From positions 1 to 48,000 of the forward strand of contig CM055507.1 of the NCBI GenBank assembly GCA_029339195.1: 48,000 nucleotides of DNA. Reading direction: 5' to 3'. Position 1 is the stretch's first letter, and the number at the start of each line of letters is the position of its first letter. Positions 1-11,706 of this stretch are shown here, piece after piece. The notes below the pieces were generated by a model. The model was not told the origin of the DNA and did not search any database. It saw nothing but the letters and a program-made list of their open reading frames with translations. The translations under genes were made by a program, and so were the position numbers. Source of the DNA: Micractinium sp. NFX-FRZ. Its lineage: Eukaryota; Chlorophyta; Trebouxiophyceae; Chlorellales; Chlorellaceae.

Positions 1-2
1 TC

Positions 3-3000
3 GAGTTTTTAGTCCCTCTTTCTGGACTTTTTGTACGAACACCTCATGGAAATATTGTTTATTTACTAAAACATAAAACTTTTCATGAAAATAACCCTAT
101 TTTAAAATTAACTTCTTTTGAACCTATACATAAACCAACTGTTTATGAAATCATGCACAGTGATGTTCCCTCCGGAAGTCTTTTATGGGTGAAACAAGGT
201 GAATGTGTCAAAAGTGGTCAACTTTTACTTCAAGCGTCACGTTTACAAACTACAACACAAGAAATGCCAGAATCAAGTCATCCGGTTAGAGCACCCCTTT
301 CTGGAGAAGTTTTTTTTCAATCAATGTCAATTCGCGTTGTTGAAGAAGAAAAACGAATAGTTCAAAAAACAAAAAAGAAAAAACAACCAAATGGAGTTTT
401 TTCTCAAAGTAATCAAAAAGAAATTTCACCAAAATTTCCGACTTTACTTGAATTAGGAAACTTTTGGATTTTTTCTTCTTTTATTCAAAAAGAGGCGAGA
501 TTTTGCAATTCATTTTTTTTAAATGGTGACTTAGTTTCGTCCGAAACACCAATCCAACAATATAATCTTCATTTTTTAAATATTGGACAATTAAAAAAAG
601 TGAACTCTTTTATTGTTTTGGGGAGAAATGGGTTTGATTTTTTAGTTTCAAATATTCAATATTCAGGCTTGTTTTATTTTTTACAGGAACAAAAAGAAAA
701 AAAAAATCAATCGAATCTTATAGGTTACACAAGCAATTCAAAATATACAGTTTTAACTTGGTATCCTTTTTTCAATAAAACTGCTCTTCCTTCGCTTGGC
801 TATTGTTCAATACTTCATTTTGATAATGATTTTAGTGGAGTTAAAAACCAAGAATTTAGTGAATCTTTTTCACCAAAATCAAAGATGTTCCCAAAATCTA
901 TTATTGTGTCAAAATCACAGATAGCACCAAATTCGGAAACTTTAGGGAAGGGAAGTGGAAGCGGGTCAGGGACGATTAACCAAAAACAGGATGTAACTAA
1001 ATACCAAGATCTCAATTATGTCTGGTCTCCACATCCAGTCTTTCAATTAAAACCAACCTTGAATTTAATGAAATTATTTGGTAAGGACTCTGGGTTTAAA
1101 CAAAAGCAGTTCTATCAGTCGTCTTTTGTAATATCTCAAACATCTAAAAGTTTTTCAAAAATAGGAATTTTTCAGTTTGAATCAAAAAATAAGCTCAACT
1201 GGATTTTAAAAACCCAGTTTGATGAAAATTTTGTGAAAAATTTTCATCAAAACCCTAGAAAAAAAAGTGGTAGCTGTGACTCTAAAATATTTGGGCGAGG
1301 CTCTACTCAATCAACCCCCTACTTAGATTTTGTTAAAAAAGGTTTATGTTTTTCCCATAAAAAAATTTTCTTTTACTCTTGTGCGAAAGTTATTGAAAAA
1401 AAACAAGTTTGGGTTTATGTTTCAGAAAATGGCCTTACAGAAATTGTTTCTTCACAATTGGCTGGAATTCTTTTAGAACCTGGCAAAAAATTCGAAAATT
1501 TGCGTTTCAATAACTCATACGTTTCTACCAATTTTATTAACCAGAAAAATCTTATATTTGTAAAATCCAAATCAAAGAACTCTTTTTTCTTTTATTCTCT
1601 TTCAAATCTTTTAGAGATTGGATCACAAAATCCTGCTAATTTTTCGAAAACTGAATTGACCCTTTCTCAAGTCTGGAGCTTTAACCAACAAATTCGAAAA
1701 ATATTTTGTTTTTATAAACAACAAGGTGATTTTGATTCAAAAATTGTTAGTTTTGAAACGAAAAGAAAACGCCGTCTTTCCCACATTTTATTTATTCAAA
1801 AAAATTCTCATCAATTTGTTTCGAATACAGAATTTTTAAAACAAAACTGGTTGTTTCAGAAAAAACTTCCAGCCGACATTTCAATTAAATCTCCTTTGTT
1901 TACAAAACAATATAAAACAAGTAATACCAAATTCTTTAACAATAATGGAATTAGTCCCATTTTTGATGAATTTGGGAAAGGATCTGACTTTCGTAACGAA
2001 AATAAACAAAATCTCAAACCATATTTAAAGATTCTTAGCCCTTCTCGTTCTGGTTGGTTTTCATTAGCTAGTTTTTTGAAACTTGAACTAAAATTTCATA
2101 GTTCACAATCTTTTCATAAGACTGAACAATTAAAGCAAAATCAAATTCTAGCAACTAGCTTTATTTCGGGTAAACACTTCAATCAGCACAACCACTCACT
2201 TATAAAAACAACAAATTTAGAACATTCTCAGACACTGGTTGTTCCGGGCTTTAGCTTATTCTTTTATCAAGGAGTCAAACTTCAAAATTTCAACCAATTT
2301 AAATTTCTTACTTTTAGAAATGGTTGGGTTTTACCAGAATGGAAAATTACGGAAGCATTTTTGACAGCAAACAAATTGGGTGAGTTTAGAGGTGCTCAAG
2401 AGAAACAAAAACAAACCGCTTTTAGTATTTTCCGAACTCAAGATCGAACTACTATTAAAATACTAGGTCAACAGGCTACCAATTGTCTCTCTTTAGTAGA
2501 GGTTGGTACACAAGTTCGTTGGGGTCAGGAACTTCTTGCCGGTTTTGCAATTCCAGTGAGTGGTCAAATAATTAAAACTACCCTAAAAAAAGTGACTTTA
2601 CGAAAAGGTATTCCACTTCTTGCATCAATTCGAGGACTTGTTCATATTTCACATAAAGATCTGGTTGAAAAAAATGATCTCCTCATAACGTTGAGATCAA
2701 GACGACTTCAAACAGAAGATATTGTTCAAGGTATTCCAAAAATTGAACAACTTTTTGAAGCTCGGGAAACACAAGGAGGAGAGATTATTCAAAATAATAT
2801 GCATACCCTTCTTAATAGGTTTTTCATTCGAGCCAGACAGGTCAGACCGATCGAAGAAGCTGTTCAAATAAGTTTAACGTATATTCAAAAATTTTTAGTC
2901 GAAAATATTTTGGAGGCTTATTCAAATCAAGGTGTAAGTATTGCTGAAAAACATGTTGAAGTTGTTGTTCGGCAAATGACAGCAAGAGTTCGAATTACAT

Positions 3001-3347
3001 ATGGTGGTGATACAGGATTTTTACCCGGTGAATTTGTTCAATTACGTTGGATCGAAAAAATGAATTTTGCGTTAAGACAATTGGGTCGTCGTGAAGCACA
3101 TTATGAACCTGTAATTTTAGGTATTACGAAAAGTGTTTTACAATCTGAAAGTTTTCTGGTAGCTGCTAGTTTCCAACAAGTTAGCAAAGTTCTTGTACGA
3201 AGTGCTCTCGCGAAAAAAACTGATTTTTTAAGAGGTTTACATGAAAATATTCTTGTTGGTCAACCTATCCCAGCAGGAACTGGAATGATCACACTGACGG
3301 ATTCGAGAGAACAAACACAAGAGTCTTTAGATATACCTAATTTTTAA
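3..3347 (+). CDS. rpoC2: RNA polymerase beta'' subunit, 3' part (5' end outside window)
   Basis: This is the C-terminal part of the plastid-encoded bacterial-type RNA polymerase subunit beta''. The frame is open from base 3, so the gene starts before the window. The first in-frame ATG at 153 is internal, because the codons before it continue the same reading frame. At least 1114 residues are present. The last ~300 (from about nt 2440) are clearly conserved RpoC2, including IPKIEQLFEARETQGGEI and the segment after QGVSIAEKHVEVVVRQMTA. The stretch between about nt 350 and 2400 is rich in Lys, Asn, Phe and Ser and of low conservation. It looks like the very large insertion common in chlorophyte rpoC2. 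It reads open throughout, so the gene appears intact here. rbcL follows on the same strand. Confidence 0.95.
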   Translation, partial: EFLVPLSGLFVRTPHGNIVYLLKHKTFHENNPILKLTSFEPIHKPTVYEIMHSDVPSGSLLWVKQGECVKSGQLLLQASRLQTTTQEMPESSHPVRAPLSGEVFFQSMSIRVVEEEKRIVQKTKKKKQPNGVFSQSNQKEISPKFPTLLELGNFWIFSSFIQKEARFCNSFFLNGDLVSSETPIQQYNLHFLNIGQLKKVNSFIVLGRNGFDFLVSNIQYSGLFYFLQEQKEKKNQSNLIGYTSNSKYTVLTWYPFFNKTALPSLGYCSILHFDNDFSGVKNQEFSESFSPKSKMFPKSIIVSKSQIAPNSETLGKGSGSGSGTINQKQDVTKYQDLNYVWSPHPVFQLKPTLNLMKLFGKDSGFKQKQFYQSSFVISQTSKSFSKIGIFQFESKNKLNWILKTQFDENFVKNFHQNPRKKSGSCDSKIFGRGSTQSTPYLDFVKKGLCFSHKKIFFYSCAKVIEKKQVWVYVSENGLTEIVSSQLAGILLEPGKKFENLRFNNSYVSTNFINQKNLIFVKSKSKNSFFFYSLSNLLEIGSQNPANFSKTELTLSQVWSFNQQIRKIFCFYKQQGDFDSKIVSFETKRKRRLSHILFIQKNSHQFVSNTEFLKQNWLFQKKLPADISIKSPLFTKQYKTSNTKFFNNNGISPIFDEFGKGSDFRNENKQNLKPYLKILSPSRSGWFSLASFLKLELKFHSSQSFHKTEQLKQNQILATSFISGKHFNQHNHSLIKTTNLEHSQTLVVPGFSLFFYQGVKLQNFNQFKFLTFRNGWVLPEWKITEAFLTANKLGEFRGAQEKQKQTAFSIFRTQDRTTIKILGQQATNCLSLVEVGTQVRWGQELLAGFAIPVSGQIIKTTLKKVTLRKGIPLLASIRGLVHISHKDLVEKNDLLITLRSRRLQTEDIVQGIPKIEQLFEARETQGGEIIQNNMHTLLNRFFIRARQVRPIEEAVQISLTYIQKFLVENILEAYSNQGVSIAEKHVEVVVRQMTARVRITYGGDTGFLPGEFVQLRWIEKMNFALRQLGRREAHYEPVILGITKSVLQSESFLVAASFQQVSKVLVRSALAKKTDFLRGLHENILVGQPIPAGTGMITLTDSREQTQESLDIPNF

Positions 3348-3817
3348 CACTAAAAAATTCACAATTCTTCCAAAAAATCTTGGGGAGGCTGCTTTCCCAA
3401 ATTTTTCAAATTTGGGACAACCTGTACCAAAAATTAAATTAGCCTCAAAATTGAAAATTTTTTTTGAAGGGTATAAAGTTTCATTTCAATAAAGATTATC
3501 CCGCTTCTTTTAAAAAAAACAACGTTTTATTACCAAAAACTTCGTTTTTGGGACAGGATCAGCTCTTATTTTGGAACAATTGCCTCAAAAACAAAGCTGT
3601 CTTTCCTAAATTTTTCAATTTTGGGTCCATCGTTAACCCTAATTTTGAAATAATTTAGGCCACCAAAGCTTTTAAGAATAAATAACACTGGTTAATAAAT
3701 TTTTTTACTCTTGTGAAAACTTTAAGAGTATGATAAAATATATTTCAACCAAAACTTAAAATACAACTCTTTTTTTCGGGCAGAGTGCAAGATCGTAAAC
3801 CATAAAATTTTTTTAGA
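3348..3817. other. rpoC2-rbcL spacer
   Basis: No gene is recognised. It holds a hairpin at 3395-3417 (arms TCCCAAATTT / AAATTTGGGA), another short inverted repeat near 3532-3553, and the candidate rbcL promoter. A 64-codon open frame at 3464-3658 runs through these repeats and resembles no known protein. Confidence 0.6.
3711..3739 (+). promoter_or_regulatory. candidate rbcL promoter (bacterial type)
   Basis: A TTGTGA box at 3711-3716, a 17-nt spacer and TAAAAT at 3734-3739 resemble a -35/-10 pair about 80 nt upstream of the rbcL ATG. A short inverted repeat (TACTCTT / AAGAGTA) overlaps the boxes. This is seen by eye only; no transcript start is known. Confidence 0.4.
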
Positions 3818-5245
3818 ATGGCTCCACAAACTGAAACTAGAGCAGGTGCTGGGTTTAAAGCAGGTGTTAAAGACTACCGTTTAACTTATTACACTCCTGA
3901 CTACCAACCAAAAGATACTGATATTCTTGCAGCATTCCGTATGACTCCTCAACCAGGTGTTCCACCAGAAGAAGCTGGTGCAGCGGTAGCAGCAGAATCA
4001 TCAACTGGTACTTGGACGACTGTATGGACTGATGGTTTAACTAGCTTAGACCGTTACAAAGGTCGTTGTTATGATATCGAGCCAGTTCCAGGTGAAGAAA
4101 ACCAATACATCGCGTACATTGCATATCCTTTAGACCTTTTTGAAGAAGGATCTGTAACGAACTTATTTACTTCAATCGTAGGTAACGTATTTGGTTTCAA
4201 AGCTCTTCGTGCTTTACGTTTAGAAGATCTTCGTATTCCAGCAGCTTACGTTAAAACTTTCCAAGGACCTCCACACGGTATTCAAGTAGAACGTGATAAA
4301 CTTAACAAATATGGTCGTGGTTTATTAGGTTGTACAATTAAACCAAAATTAGGTCTTTCAGCTAAAAACTACGGTCGTGCTGTATACGAATGTTTACGTG
4401 GTGGTCTTGACTTTACAAAAGATGATGAAAACGTAAACTCTCAACCATTTATGCGTTGGAGAGATCGTTTTTTATTTGTAGCAGAAGCGATTTACAAATC
4501 TCAAGCTGAAACAGGTGAAATCAAAGGTCACTATTTAAACGCTACTGCAGCTACAGCTGAAGAAATGCTTAAACGTGCTGAGTGTGCTAGAGATTTAGGT
4601 GTACCTATTATCATGCACGACTACTTAACTGGTGGTTTCACAGCAAACACAAGCTTAGCTCACTACTGTCGTGACAATGGTCTTCTTTTACACATTCACC
4701 GTGCAATGCACGCTGTAATTGACCGTCAAAGAAACCACGGTATTCACTTCCGTGTTTTAGCTAAAGCTCTTCGTTTATCTGGTGGTGACCACTTACATTC
4801 TGGTACTGTTGTAGGTAAATTAGAAGGTGAACGCGAAGTAACATTAGGTTTCGTTGACTTAATGCGTGATGACTACGTTGAAAAAGATCGTAGTCGTGGT
4901 ATTTACTTCACTCAAGACTGGGTTTCTTTACCAGGTACAATGCCGGTAGCTTCTGGTGGTATTCACGTATGGCACATGCCAGCTCTTGTTGAAATTTTCG
5001 GTGATGATGCTTGTTTACAATTCGGTGGTGGTACTTTAGGTCACCCTTGGGGTAACGCTCCAGGTGCTGCTGCTAACCGTGTTGCTTTAGAAGCATGTAC
5101 ACAAGCTCGTAACGAAGGTCGTGACCTTGCTCGTGAAGGTGGTGATGTAATCCGTGCTGCGTGCAAATGGAGTCCTGAGTTAGCTGCTGCTTGTGAAGTT
5201 TGGAAAGAAATTAAATTCGAATTCGAAACTATCGATACTCTTTAA
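3818..5245 (+). CDS. rbcL: Rubisco large subunit
   Basis: RbcL is the catalytic large subunit of ribulose-1,5-bisphosphate carboxylase/oxygenase in the stroma (Calvin cycle CO2 fixation). The protein is 475 residues, the normal form I length. The active-site segment [17 protein letters not shown], with the lysine carbamylated in the active enzyme, is intact, as is the loop 6 region around [18 protein letters not shown]. The ATG at 3818 gives the standard N terminus [21 protein letters not shown]. No clear Shine-Dalgarno sequence is seen. Codon use is strongly biased (CGT, GGT, TTA), as expected for a highly expressed plastid gene and unlike the neighbouring rpoC2. A strong hairpin lies 60 nt after the stop. 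Confidence 0.99.
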   Translation: MAPQTETRAGAGFKAGVKDYRLTYYTPDYQPKDTDILAAFRMTPQPGVPPEEAGAAVAAESSTGTWTTVWTDGLTSLDRYKGRCYDIEPVPGEENQYIAYIAYPLDLFEEGSVTNLFTSIVGNVFGFKALRALRLEDLRIPAAYVKTFQGPPHGIQVERDKLNKYGRGLLGCTIKPKLGLSAKNYGRAVYECLRGGLDFTKDDENVNSQPFMRWRDRFLFVAEAIYKSQAETGEIKGHYLNATAATAEEMLKRAECARDLGVPIIMHDYLTGGFTANTSLAHYCRDNGLLLHIHRAMHAVIDRQRNHGIHFRVLAKALRLSGGDHLHSGTVVGKLEGEREVTLGFVDLMRDDYVEKDRSRGIYFTQDWVSLPGTMPVASGGIHVWHMPALVEIFGDDACLQFGGGTLGHPWGNAPGAAANRVALEACTQARNEGRDLAREGGDVIRAACKWSPELAAACEVWKEIKFEFETIDTL

Positions 5246-5305
5246 TTTCTAACTAGACACTCTACCAAAAACAGTGTTTTTGGTATGACGTCATTCTTAC
5301 GTCTT

Positions 5306-5340
5306 ACTTGTTGGGTGAGCTTTTGCTTCACCCAACAAGT
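5306..5340 (+). terminator. rbcL 3' stem-loop
   Basis: ACTTGTTGGGTGA pairs with TCACCCAACAAGT (13 bp) around a TTTTGC-type loop. In plastids such 3' hairpins mainly stabilise or process the mRNA end. A weaker palindrome (TACCAAAAAC / GTTTTTGGTA) sits at 5263-5285, between the stop codon and this hairpin. Confidence 0.7.
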
Positions 5341-5515
5341 AGTTGTCCTGACTTGATAATATAGTTTGTTTCTTATCTAATTGTCTCCATTAGTTTCCAA
5401 TTGCTTGTCTCAATTCTTTGAGAACTTTTAATAATTGGAGACAAAAATGAAGTTTTTTTCACCTATTGTCCTCAATTTTTCAAACGATCCGGTCCCAAAA
5501 ATACTATTTTTGGGA

Positions 5516-5542
5516 ATAAATTTTCGATTTAGGAAATGGCAC
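5516..5542 (+). repeat. 27-nt dispersed repeat, copy 1
   Basis: Direct reading shows the same 27 bases as the reverse complement of 20675-20701 (core TTTTCGATTTAGGAAATGGC). This copy lies 35 nt before the rps14 start. The other covers the last codons of the 227-codon ORF. Confidence 0.85.
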
Positions 5543-5576
5543 GGTATTAAATTTTTAAACAAAAAATAAATTTCAT

Positions 5577-5879
5577 ATGGCAAAAAAAAGCATGATTGAG
5601 CGTGATAGAAAACGCGCTCGTTTAATTACAAAATATGCTGCAAAACGCGAACAACTACTCTTAGAAATTAAACAAGCAGTTTCTATGGAAGACAAATTAT
5701 CTTTACATAGAAAATTACAACAATTACCACGTAACAGCGCACCAAGTAGAGCTCATAACCGTTGTACAATTACTGGGCGTCCTCGAGGATATTTTCGTGA
5801 TTTCGGATTATCTCGACATGTTTTACGTGAATATGCTCTTCAAGGTCTTTTACCTGGTGTTGTAAAATCTAGTTGGTAA
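5577..5879 (+). CDS. rps14: 30S ribosomal protein S14
   Basis: Uses ATG at 5577 ([20 protein letters not shown]) and encodes 100 residues, the usual plastid S14 length. The family signature around [21 protein letters not shown] is represented by [20 protein letters not shown], and the protein ends in GVVKSSW. S14 binds the 3' domain of 16S rRNA in the head of the small subunit. In many plastids rps14 follows psaB, but here it lies between rbcL and psbA on the plus strand, while psaB (minus strand) is followed by a non-coding spacer and ycf20. Confidence 0.98.
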   Translation: MAKKSMIERDRKRARLITKYAAKREQLLLEIKQAVSMEDKLSLHRKLQQLPRNSAPSRAHNRCTITGRPRGYFRDFGLSRHVLREYALQGLLPGVVKSSW

Positions 5880-7509
<1,630 letters not shown>

Positions 7510-7548
7510 TTTATCTATTCTGTCTGTTGATTTCTAATCAACTCAAAC

Positions 7549-7580
7549 CATGAACGGGTTCAAACCCGTTCATGATTTTT
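7549..7580 (+). terminator. psbA 3' hairpin with T-run
   Basis: CATGAACGGGTT pairs with AACCCGTTCATG (12 bp, very short loop) and is followed by ATTTTTT, 40 nt after the psbA stop. The shape is that of an intrinsic terminator or mRNA-stabilising 3' hairpin. Confidence 0.75.
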
Positions 7581-8046
7581 TACTGTACACTTTGAAACCT
7601 GCTAGTAGGTTTGGACAACTAATAAGTATTTAAATTATACGCCTCAATTCACTGAATTTGGGGCCTATGTAGGAATTCATGTTTTTCTTCTTCAAGGACA
7701 GTTTTTACTTTTTATTTTTTAGGGGTTTAAACAATCTTGTATTAAACACTTTACTTTTTTCAGTTAGTTTGATAGGTTTATTTAAAAACCTAAAAAATAT
7801 AATGCGGATTAAACAAGGGTCCCAAAGCTTAAAAAAAAACTAGAACTTTGGACTTATTTTGAGTCCATCCATTCGGTTCCAGAAATTCAGTGAATTTGGG
7901 GAAACTAAAGAAATGTCATTTTTGAGAAAAAATTTAAATATTTTTTCTCAAAAAAACAGCTATTTACTCAAAGCATTTAGACAAGTCCTCTTGTTTAAAA
8001 AAGAAAAAAGTTGAAATAAATTTCAACTTAGTTTTTAATTTTTCAA

Positions 8047-8088
8047 TTTTTCGCGACCAGAACGTAATTACGTTCTGGTCGCGAAAAA
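8047..8088. terminator. 42-nt perfect palindrome downstream of ycf1
   Basis: Two 21-nt arms (one reads TTTTTCGCGACCAGAACGTAA) are exact reverse complements with no spacer. It lies 14 nt beyond the ycf1 stop, in the spacer with psbA. T-runs flank both sides, so it could act as a bidirectional 3' end. Its GC content stands out from the spacer. Confidence 0.75.
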
Positions 8089-8102
8089 AACTTATGAATT
8101 TT

Positions 8103-10553
8103 TTATTTAGAAAAGAAAGAAAAATTTAATTTTTGGTTTCCAGGCCAAACAAATCCGCCACGTTTTGGTGCTAAAGATTCAAATCTATCTAAATCCTGTT
8201 TGATTAGAGTTTGATTGAATTTGTAGCGTTTAACATTTACCGGCAATGTGTCCAAGTCTGTTCCTGGTAGATTCAATCTTTGTTGAGTTTCTCCAGTCAA
8301 AGACTCATAAAGGAGCACAGATGGGATTTTCTCTTGTTCAATTTGATCCATTGAAAGAGGCCATGTTGTAAATTTAATTTTTCGGCCTTGCTTAGAACTA
8401 GAAATTTCGTTTTTTGTAAAGGAATTGGAAGAAAAGTTTCGAGTCACTTCTGGGTCATTAGCCACTTGATACCCTGCAAGGTTTCTAGAAAGATGTTTAT
8501 TTGTAATGACAAATTTACGTAAATGTTCATCCCAACCAGCATAAAGTGGTTTTGTTAATAATTCTCCAGTCGGCTTAAAAGACAAATCATTTTGAGAGAG
8601 GATATCTTGGTTTTCTAATTCTTCATGATAAGGAGAAAATTTTTGGTTTTCAGAGAAACTATACAAAGGTTGATCAAATTTTAAGACCCTTTCCTCAATG
8701 TTTTCATTATTTACTGTAAGAGAAAATAAACGACGTACTGAACGTAAAGTTCCTTTAAATTGTTGATTATAAACTTTACTAGAAAAACTTTTTGCACCAT
8801 CGAAAAAGTCCTCAAACGTTTCACTATATGGCACGTTTGAATAATCTCGTAATGAATTATAATACGATTCTATAATTGACCGTTTTATATATAAATCACT
8901 TTCTTGTTCAGGACTAAGTTGAAAGGTATTAGGTTGTCTTTTTAAAAACAAATCAATATCCAAAGTTAATAAAGCTTTATAAACAGGATTAGAATAATAT
9001 TTGTCTTTAATTTTTTGTTCAATACCTTTTTCAACTGCAGGTTTTGTTCGAAGATAGTCTTCTGGAAAACTTGCAAGAGAAATTTCATGATAAGTAGTAA
9101 TCACTGCAGACTCATCATCTGTTCCTTGTTTAATTGGAAGATCATACTTTTCTTTAAATAGCTCCGCCGATTCTCTACCCGATTCGAAATCCGCTGGATC
9201 ATAACTTGTATCTTTTTCAGAAAGCAATTTATTTCGTTCTTGGGTTTCAAAAGCGGCTGTTTGGCTCGAAGAATCGCTTTGACTCTTATTTTGTTTTTTA
9301 AAAAGTTTTGACAAACTAAAAAAACTACTTCTCGAATCAGCAATACCTTGATATTTACTGCGCCCGGTCCAATCAAATTCACCTCTATAATTTAACTCTT
9401 CAAAACTTAATGGGGCTGGGGTGTTAGAAGAAAGCAAATACTCACCACGATCAAAAGGCGAAACATCAATATGAATAAGCTCATAATTAGTTTCAGCATC
9501 CGATAATCGAATATCGGGAGCTTTTAATTTTTCATTTCTTTGGTCCAACATTGTATTCTTAAAGAAAGTATCTTGGGACACAAAGCCGAAAGGACCTGTT
9601 AGCAAATAATCAAAACCATAAAACGGAATTGAAGTGAAACTCAAAGCTAAAGCCAGTACAAAAGTTGTTTTATTAACTAATTGAATAAAAGAACTTAAGA
9701 ATACAGGGGTATATAAAAGACAACAATTTTTGAGCTGTAAGAAAAAGAAGCCCCACAAAAATGTAAAAAAGAGACAGCCACTTGAAATACCCAGTATATA
9801 TATAAAATGACTGAAAAAACTTGAAATTGGGCTTGAGCTTGAGAAACTTTCCAAAACTGTAACATTTGAACTTGCAGTTAAATTGCCAAGGTATTGAAAA
9901 ATTGAAGTTTGTTCACACCATGCTAATATAAAACTTGTGATAAAAAACGTTTTATATTGTGGTAAAAACCAGCCTTTTAATTCTTTTAAAGGTTCTCCAA
10001 TCATAGAATAAATTATCCGAAAAATAAGAACCAATCCTAATACATAATTTAAAGGTTCTAAAGTAAGCCATGGAATTAGAATTTGGCGAACCCCAAAAAG
10101 AGTACAGATTAAAAAAATAATTTGACCAGTAAGATATCCACCAATTGAATAAACTCCAGCTGGAATTCCTTGAATAAGGAGCCGACGAATAGCTAGAAGA
10201 GACACCACAGAAATAGGTAAACTTAAAAAAAAGCTATTAAAAAAACCTAAAACAAACTTATTTTGGTGTAAATCTGGTATTTCTAAAAAGTCGAAAAAAA
10301 CTTGTGATGGCGTTTCAACGAAAAAGGTTTCTTTAAATATCGAAACCGACATTTTAGGTAAAACTATAGGTAATAAGGTAAAATCTCGAATCCACTGAAA
10401 GCTTACAATGTATAAAACACCAGCTTGAACAGTTTTGAGAAGATAAAGCGCGGTTTCCGAACTGAAACGAGTCAATGTAAAATCCTGACCCCACGTTTCA
10501 CTGACCGTATTTAGCGTTTCTACATAATCTCGAATTGATGTTACAAAAGACAT
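8103..10553 (-). CDS. ycf1: Ycf1 / Tic214-like protein
   Basis: This 816-residue protein has a hydrophobic N-terminal third with about six membrane spans (residues ~25-320), a long hydrophilic middle, and a C terminus ending PKRGGFVWPGNQKLNFSFFS. That matches the N-terminal membrane domain and the conserved GGFVWPG end motif of green-lineage Ycf1. In land plants this protein is called Tic214, a component of the inner-envelope protein import complex; its role in algae is less certain. The start at 10553 (MSFVTSIRDYVETLNTVSE) is the typical Ycf1 start. The length is modest compared with plant Ycf1. cysT lies upstream on the same strand. Confidence 0.88.
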   Translation of the reverse strand: MSFVTSIRDYVETLNTVSETWGQDFTLTRFSSETALYLLKTVQAGVLYIVSFQWIRDFTLLPIVLPKMSVSIFKETFFVETPSQVFFDFLEIPDLHQNKFVLGFFNSFFLSLPISVVSLLAIRRLLIQGIPAGVYSIGGYLTGQIIFLICTLFGVRQILIPWLTLEPLNYVLGLVLIFRIIYSMIGEPLKELKGWFLPQYKTFFITSFILAWCEQTSIFQYLGNLTASSNVTVLESFSSSSPISSFFSHFIYILGISSGCLFFTFLWGFFFLQLKNCCLLYTPVFLSSFIQLVNKTTFVLALALSFTSIPFYGFDYLLTGPFGFVSQDTFFKNTMLDQRNEKLKAPDIRLSDAETNYELIHIDVSPFDRGEYLLSSNTPAPLSFEELNYRGEFDWTGRSKYQGIADSRSSFFSLSKLFKKQNKSQSDSSSQTAAFETQERNKLLSEKDTSYDPADFESGRESAELFKEKYDLPIKQGTDDESAVITTYHEISLASFPEDYLRTKPAVEKGIEQKIKDKYYSNPVYKALLTLDIDLFLKRQPNTFQLSPEQESDLYIKRSIIESYYNSLRDYSNVPYSETFEDFFDGAKSFSSKVYNQQFKGTLRSVRRLFSLTVNNENIEERVLKFDQPLYSFSENQKFSPYHEELENQDILSQNDLSFKPTGELLTKPLYAGWDEHLRKFVITNKHLSRNLAGYQVANDPEVTRNFSSNSFTKNEISSSKQGRKIKFTTWPLSMDQIEQEKIPSVLLYESLTGETQQRLNLPGTDLDTLPVNVKRYKFNQTLIKQDLDRFESLAPKRGGFVWPGNQKLNFSFFSK

Positions 10554-10839
10554 AAACTATTGGGTTTTTATATAAAAAATTGTTTTTCTATAAACATTTC
10601 AATAAACTGATATGGAAAAAAATCAAAATCTAGGCTTGTACATAGACCTTTCCAAACTTCTCTTTTTATCTTTCCCCATTTTTTTTTCAAATTAGGGAAA
10701 GATAAAGGTCGACAAAAAAAAATATTTTTTTGTCTGAGAGAAAATTTCGTATTAAACGCATTTAGAACCTTCTCCAAATAGGAAATAAGTGGGAGTCTGC
10801 TGGTCACAAAAATAAAGTTTTTGTCAGTTGAGTTACAAG

Positions 10840-11706
10840 TTAGACACGATATTTCAGTGATTGAAAAGCATTAATCAATAAAAGAGTCGAAAGTGCAATT
10901 AATAAAACAACAGCACCAATTACAGAAGCGCCTACATAATCATATTGTTCTAATGATTGATAGATTAAAACAGAAGCGACTAAATCTTTAAAGGGTAAAT
11001 TTGAAGAAATCATAACAATAGAACCAAACTCGCCAAGCGCCCGGGAAAAACTAAGTGTAAACCCCGTAAAAAGTGCTGGCCAGAGTGTAGGTAAAATTAC
11101 TCTAATAAATGTTTGCCAAGATGAAGCACCAAGTGACCAGGCAGCTTCTTCTAAACTTTGTTCAACTTCTTGTAAAACAGGTTGTAAAGTTCTTATCACA
11201 AAAGGAAATGAAACAAAAATCATTGCCAATAAAACACCAAACTTCGTAAATACAATTTGAAACCCTAATGAATTAAAGAAACTCCCAATCCATCCCTGAT
11301 CACCATATACAGTAGCTAATGTTAGACCAGCAACAGATGTCGGTAAAGCAAATGGAAGATCCACAGCCGCATCAAGTAATTTTTTTCCAGAAAAAGTATA
11401 TCGGGTCAAAATCCATGTAATAAGGAACCCAAAGAACGTATTAACTAAAGCAGCATAAAAAGCCATTTGAACGGTTAATAAATAGGCAGAAATTGCAATC
11501 GGGTCGGTCGCTTTTCGAAAAACTTCATTCCAATCATTCTGAGCAATTAAGAGAAATAAAACTACAAGTGGTAGAATTAAAAGAAAAAAGAAATAAGAAA
11601 TTAACAAACAATTGGTAAAAAAAGTGGGTTTCAAGTTGGTTACTAGAAGAAAATTTTTATAATACGTATAAAGCTTTGAATTCACTGTAGAAAATATATT
11701 ATTCAT
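10840..11706 (-). CDS. cysT: Sulfate ABC transporter permease
   Basis: CysT is an inner-envelope permease subunit of the sulfate importer that works with the ATPase CysA (encoded at 45103-45816). The protein is about 288 residues with six predicted membrane segments. The conserved binding-protein-dependent transport domain includes DLPFALPTSVAGLTLATVYG and the EAA loop around EEAAWSLGASSWQTF. The first ATG is at 11706 (MNNIFSTVNSK). An upstream TTG at 11727 in the same frame would add seven residues but is less likely. ycf1 follows 286 nt downstream. Confidence 0.93.
   Translation of the reverse strand: MNNIFSTVNSKLYTYYKNFLLVTNLKPTFFTNCLLISYFFFLLILPLVVLFLLIAQNDWNEVFRKATDPIAISAYLLTVQMAFYAALVNTFFGFLITWILTRYTFSGKKLLDAAVDLPFALPTSVAGLTLATVYGDQGWIGSFFNSLGFQIVFTKFGVLLAMIFVSFPFVIRTLQPVLQEVEQSLEEAAWSLGASSWQTFIRVILPTLWPALFTGFTLSFSRALGEFGSIVMISSNLPFKDLVASVLIYQSLEQYDYVGASVIGAVVLLIALSTLLLINAFQSLKYRV

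Larger units (their letters stand above)
5246..5576. other. rbcL-rps14 spacer
   Basis: No gene is seen. The spacer contains the rbcL 3' hairpins, a TTGTCTCCA / TGGAGACAA inverted repeat at about 5389-5444, a CCCAAAAA-type palindrome near 5495, and a 27-nt repeat (5516-5542) found inverted at 20675-20701. Confidence 0.6.
7510..8102. other. psbA / ycf1 convergent spacer
   Basis: No gene is seen. The two flanking genes converge here. It contains the psbA 3' hairpin, two AATTCAGTGAATT-type elements (near 7647 and 7886, one also near 11735) and a 42-nt perfect palindrome at 8047-8088. Confidence 0.6.

Noticed and set aside
3464..3658. 64-codon ORF in the rpoC2-rbcL spacer
   Set aside because: It runs through palindromic repeats, has no ribosome binding site and no recognisable features.
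10568..10807. 79-codon ORF between ycf1 and cysT
   Set aside because: Low-complexity, no homology recognised, no start signal.
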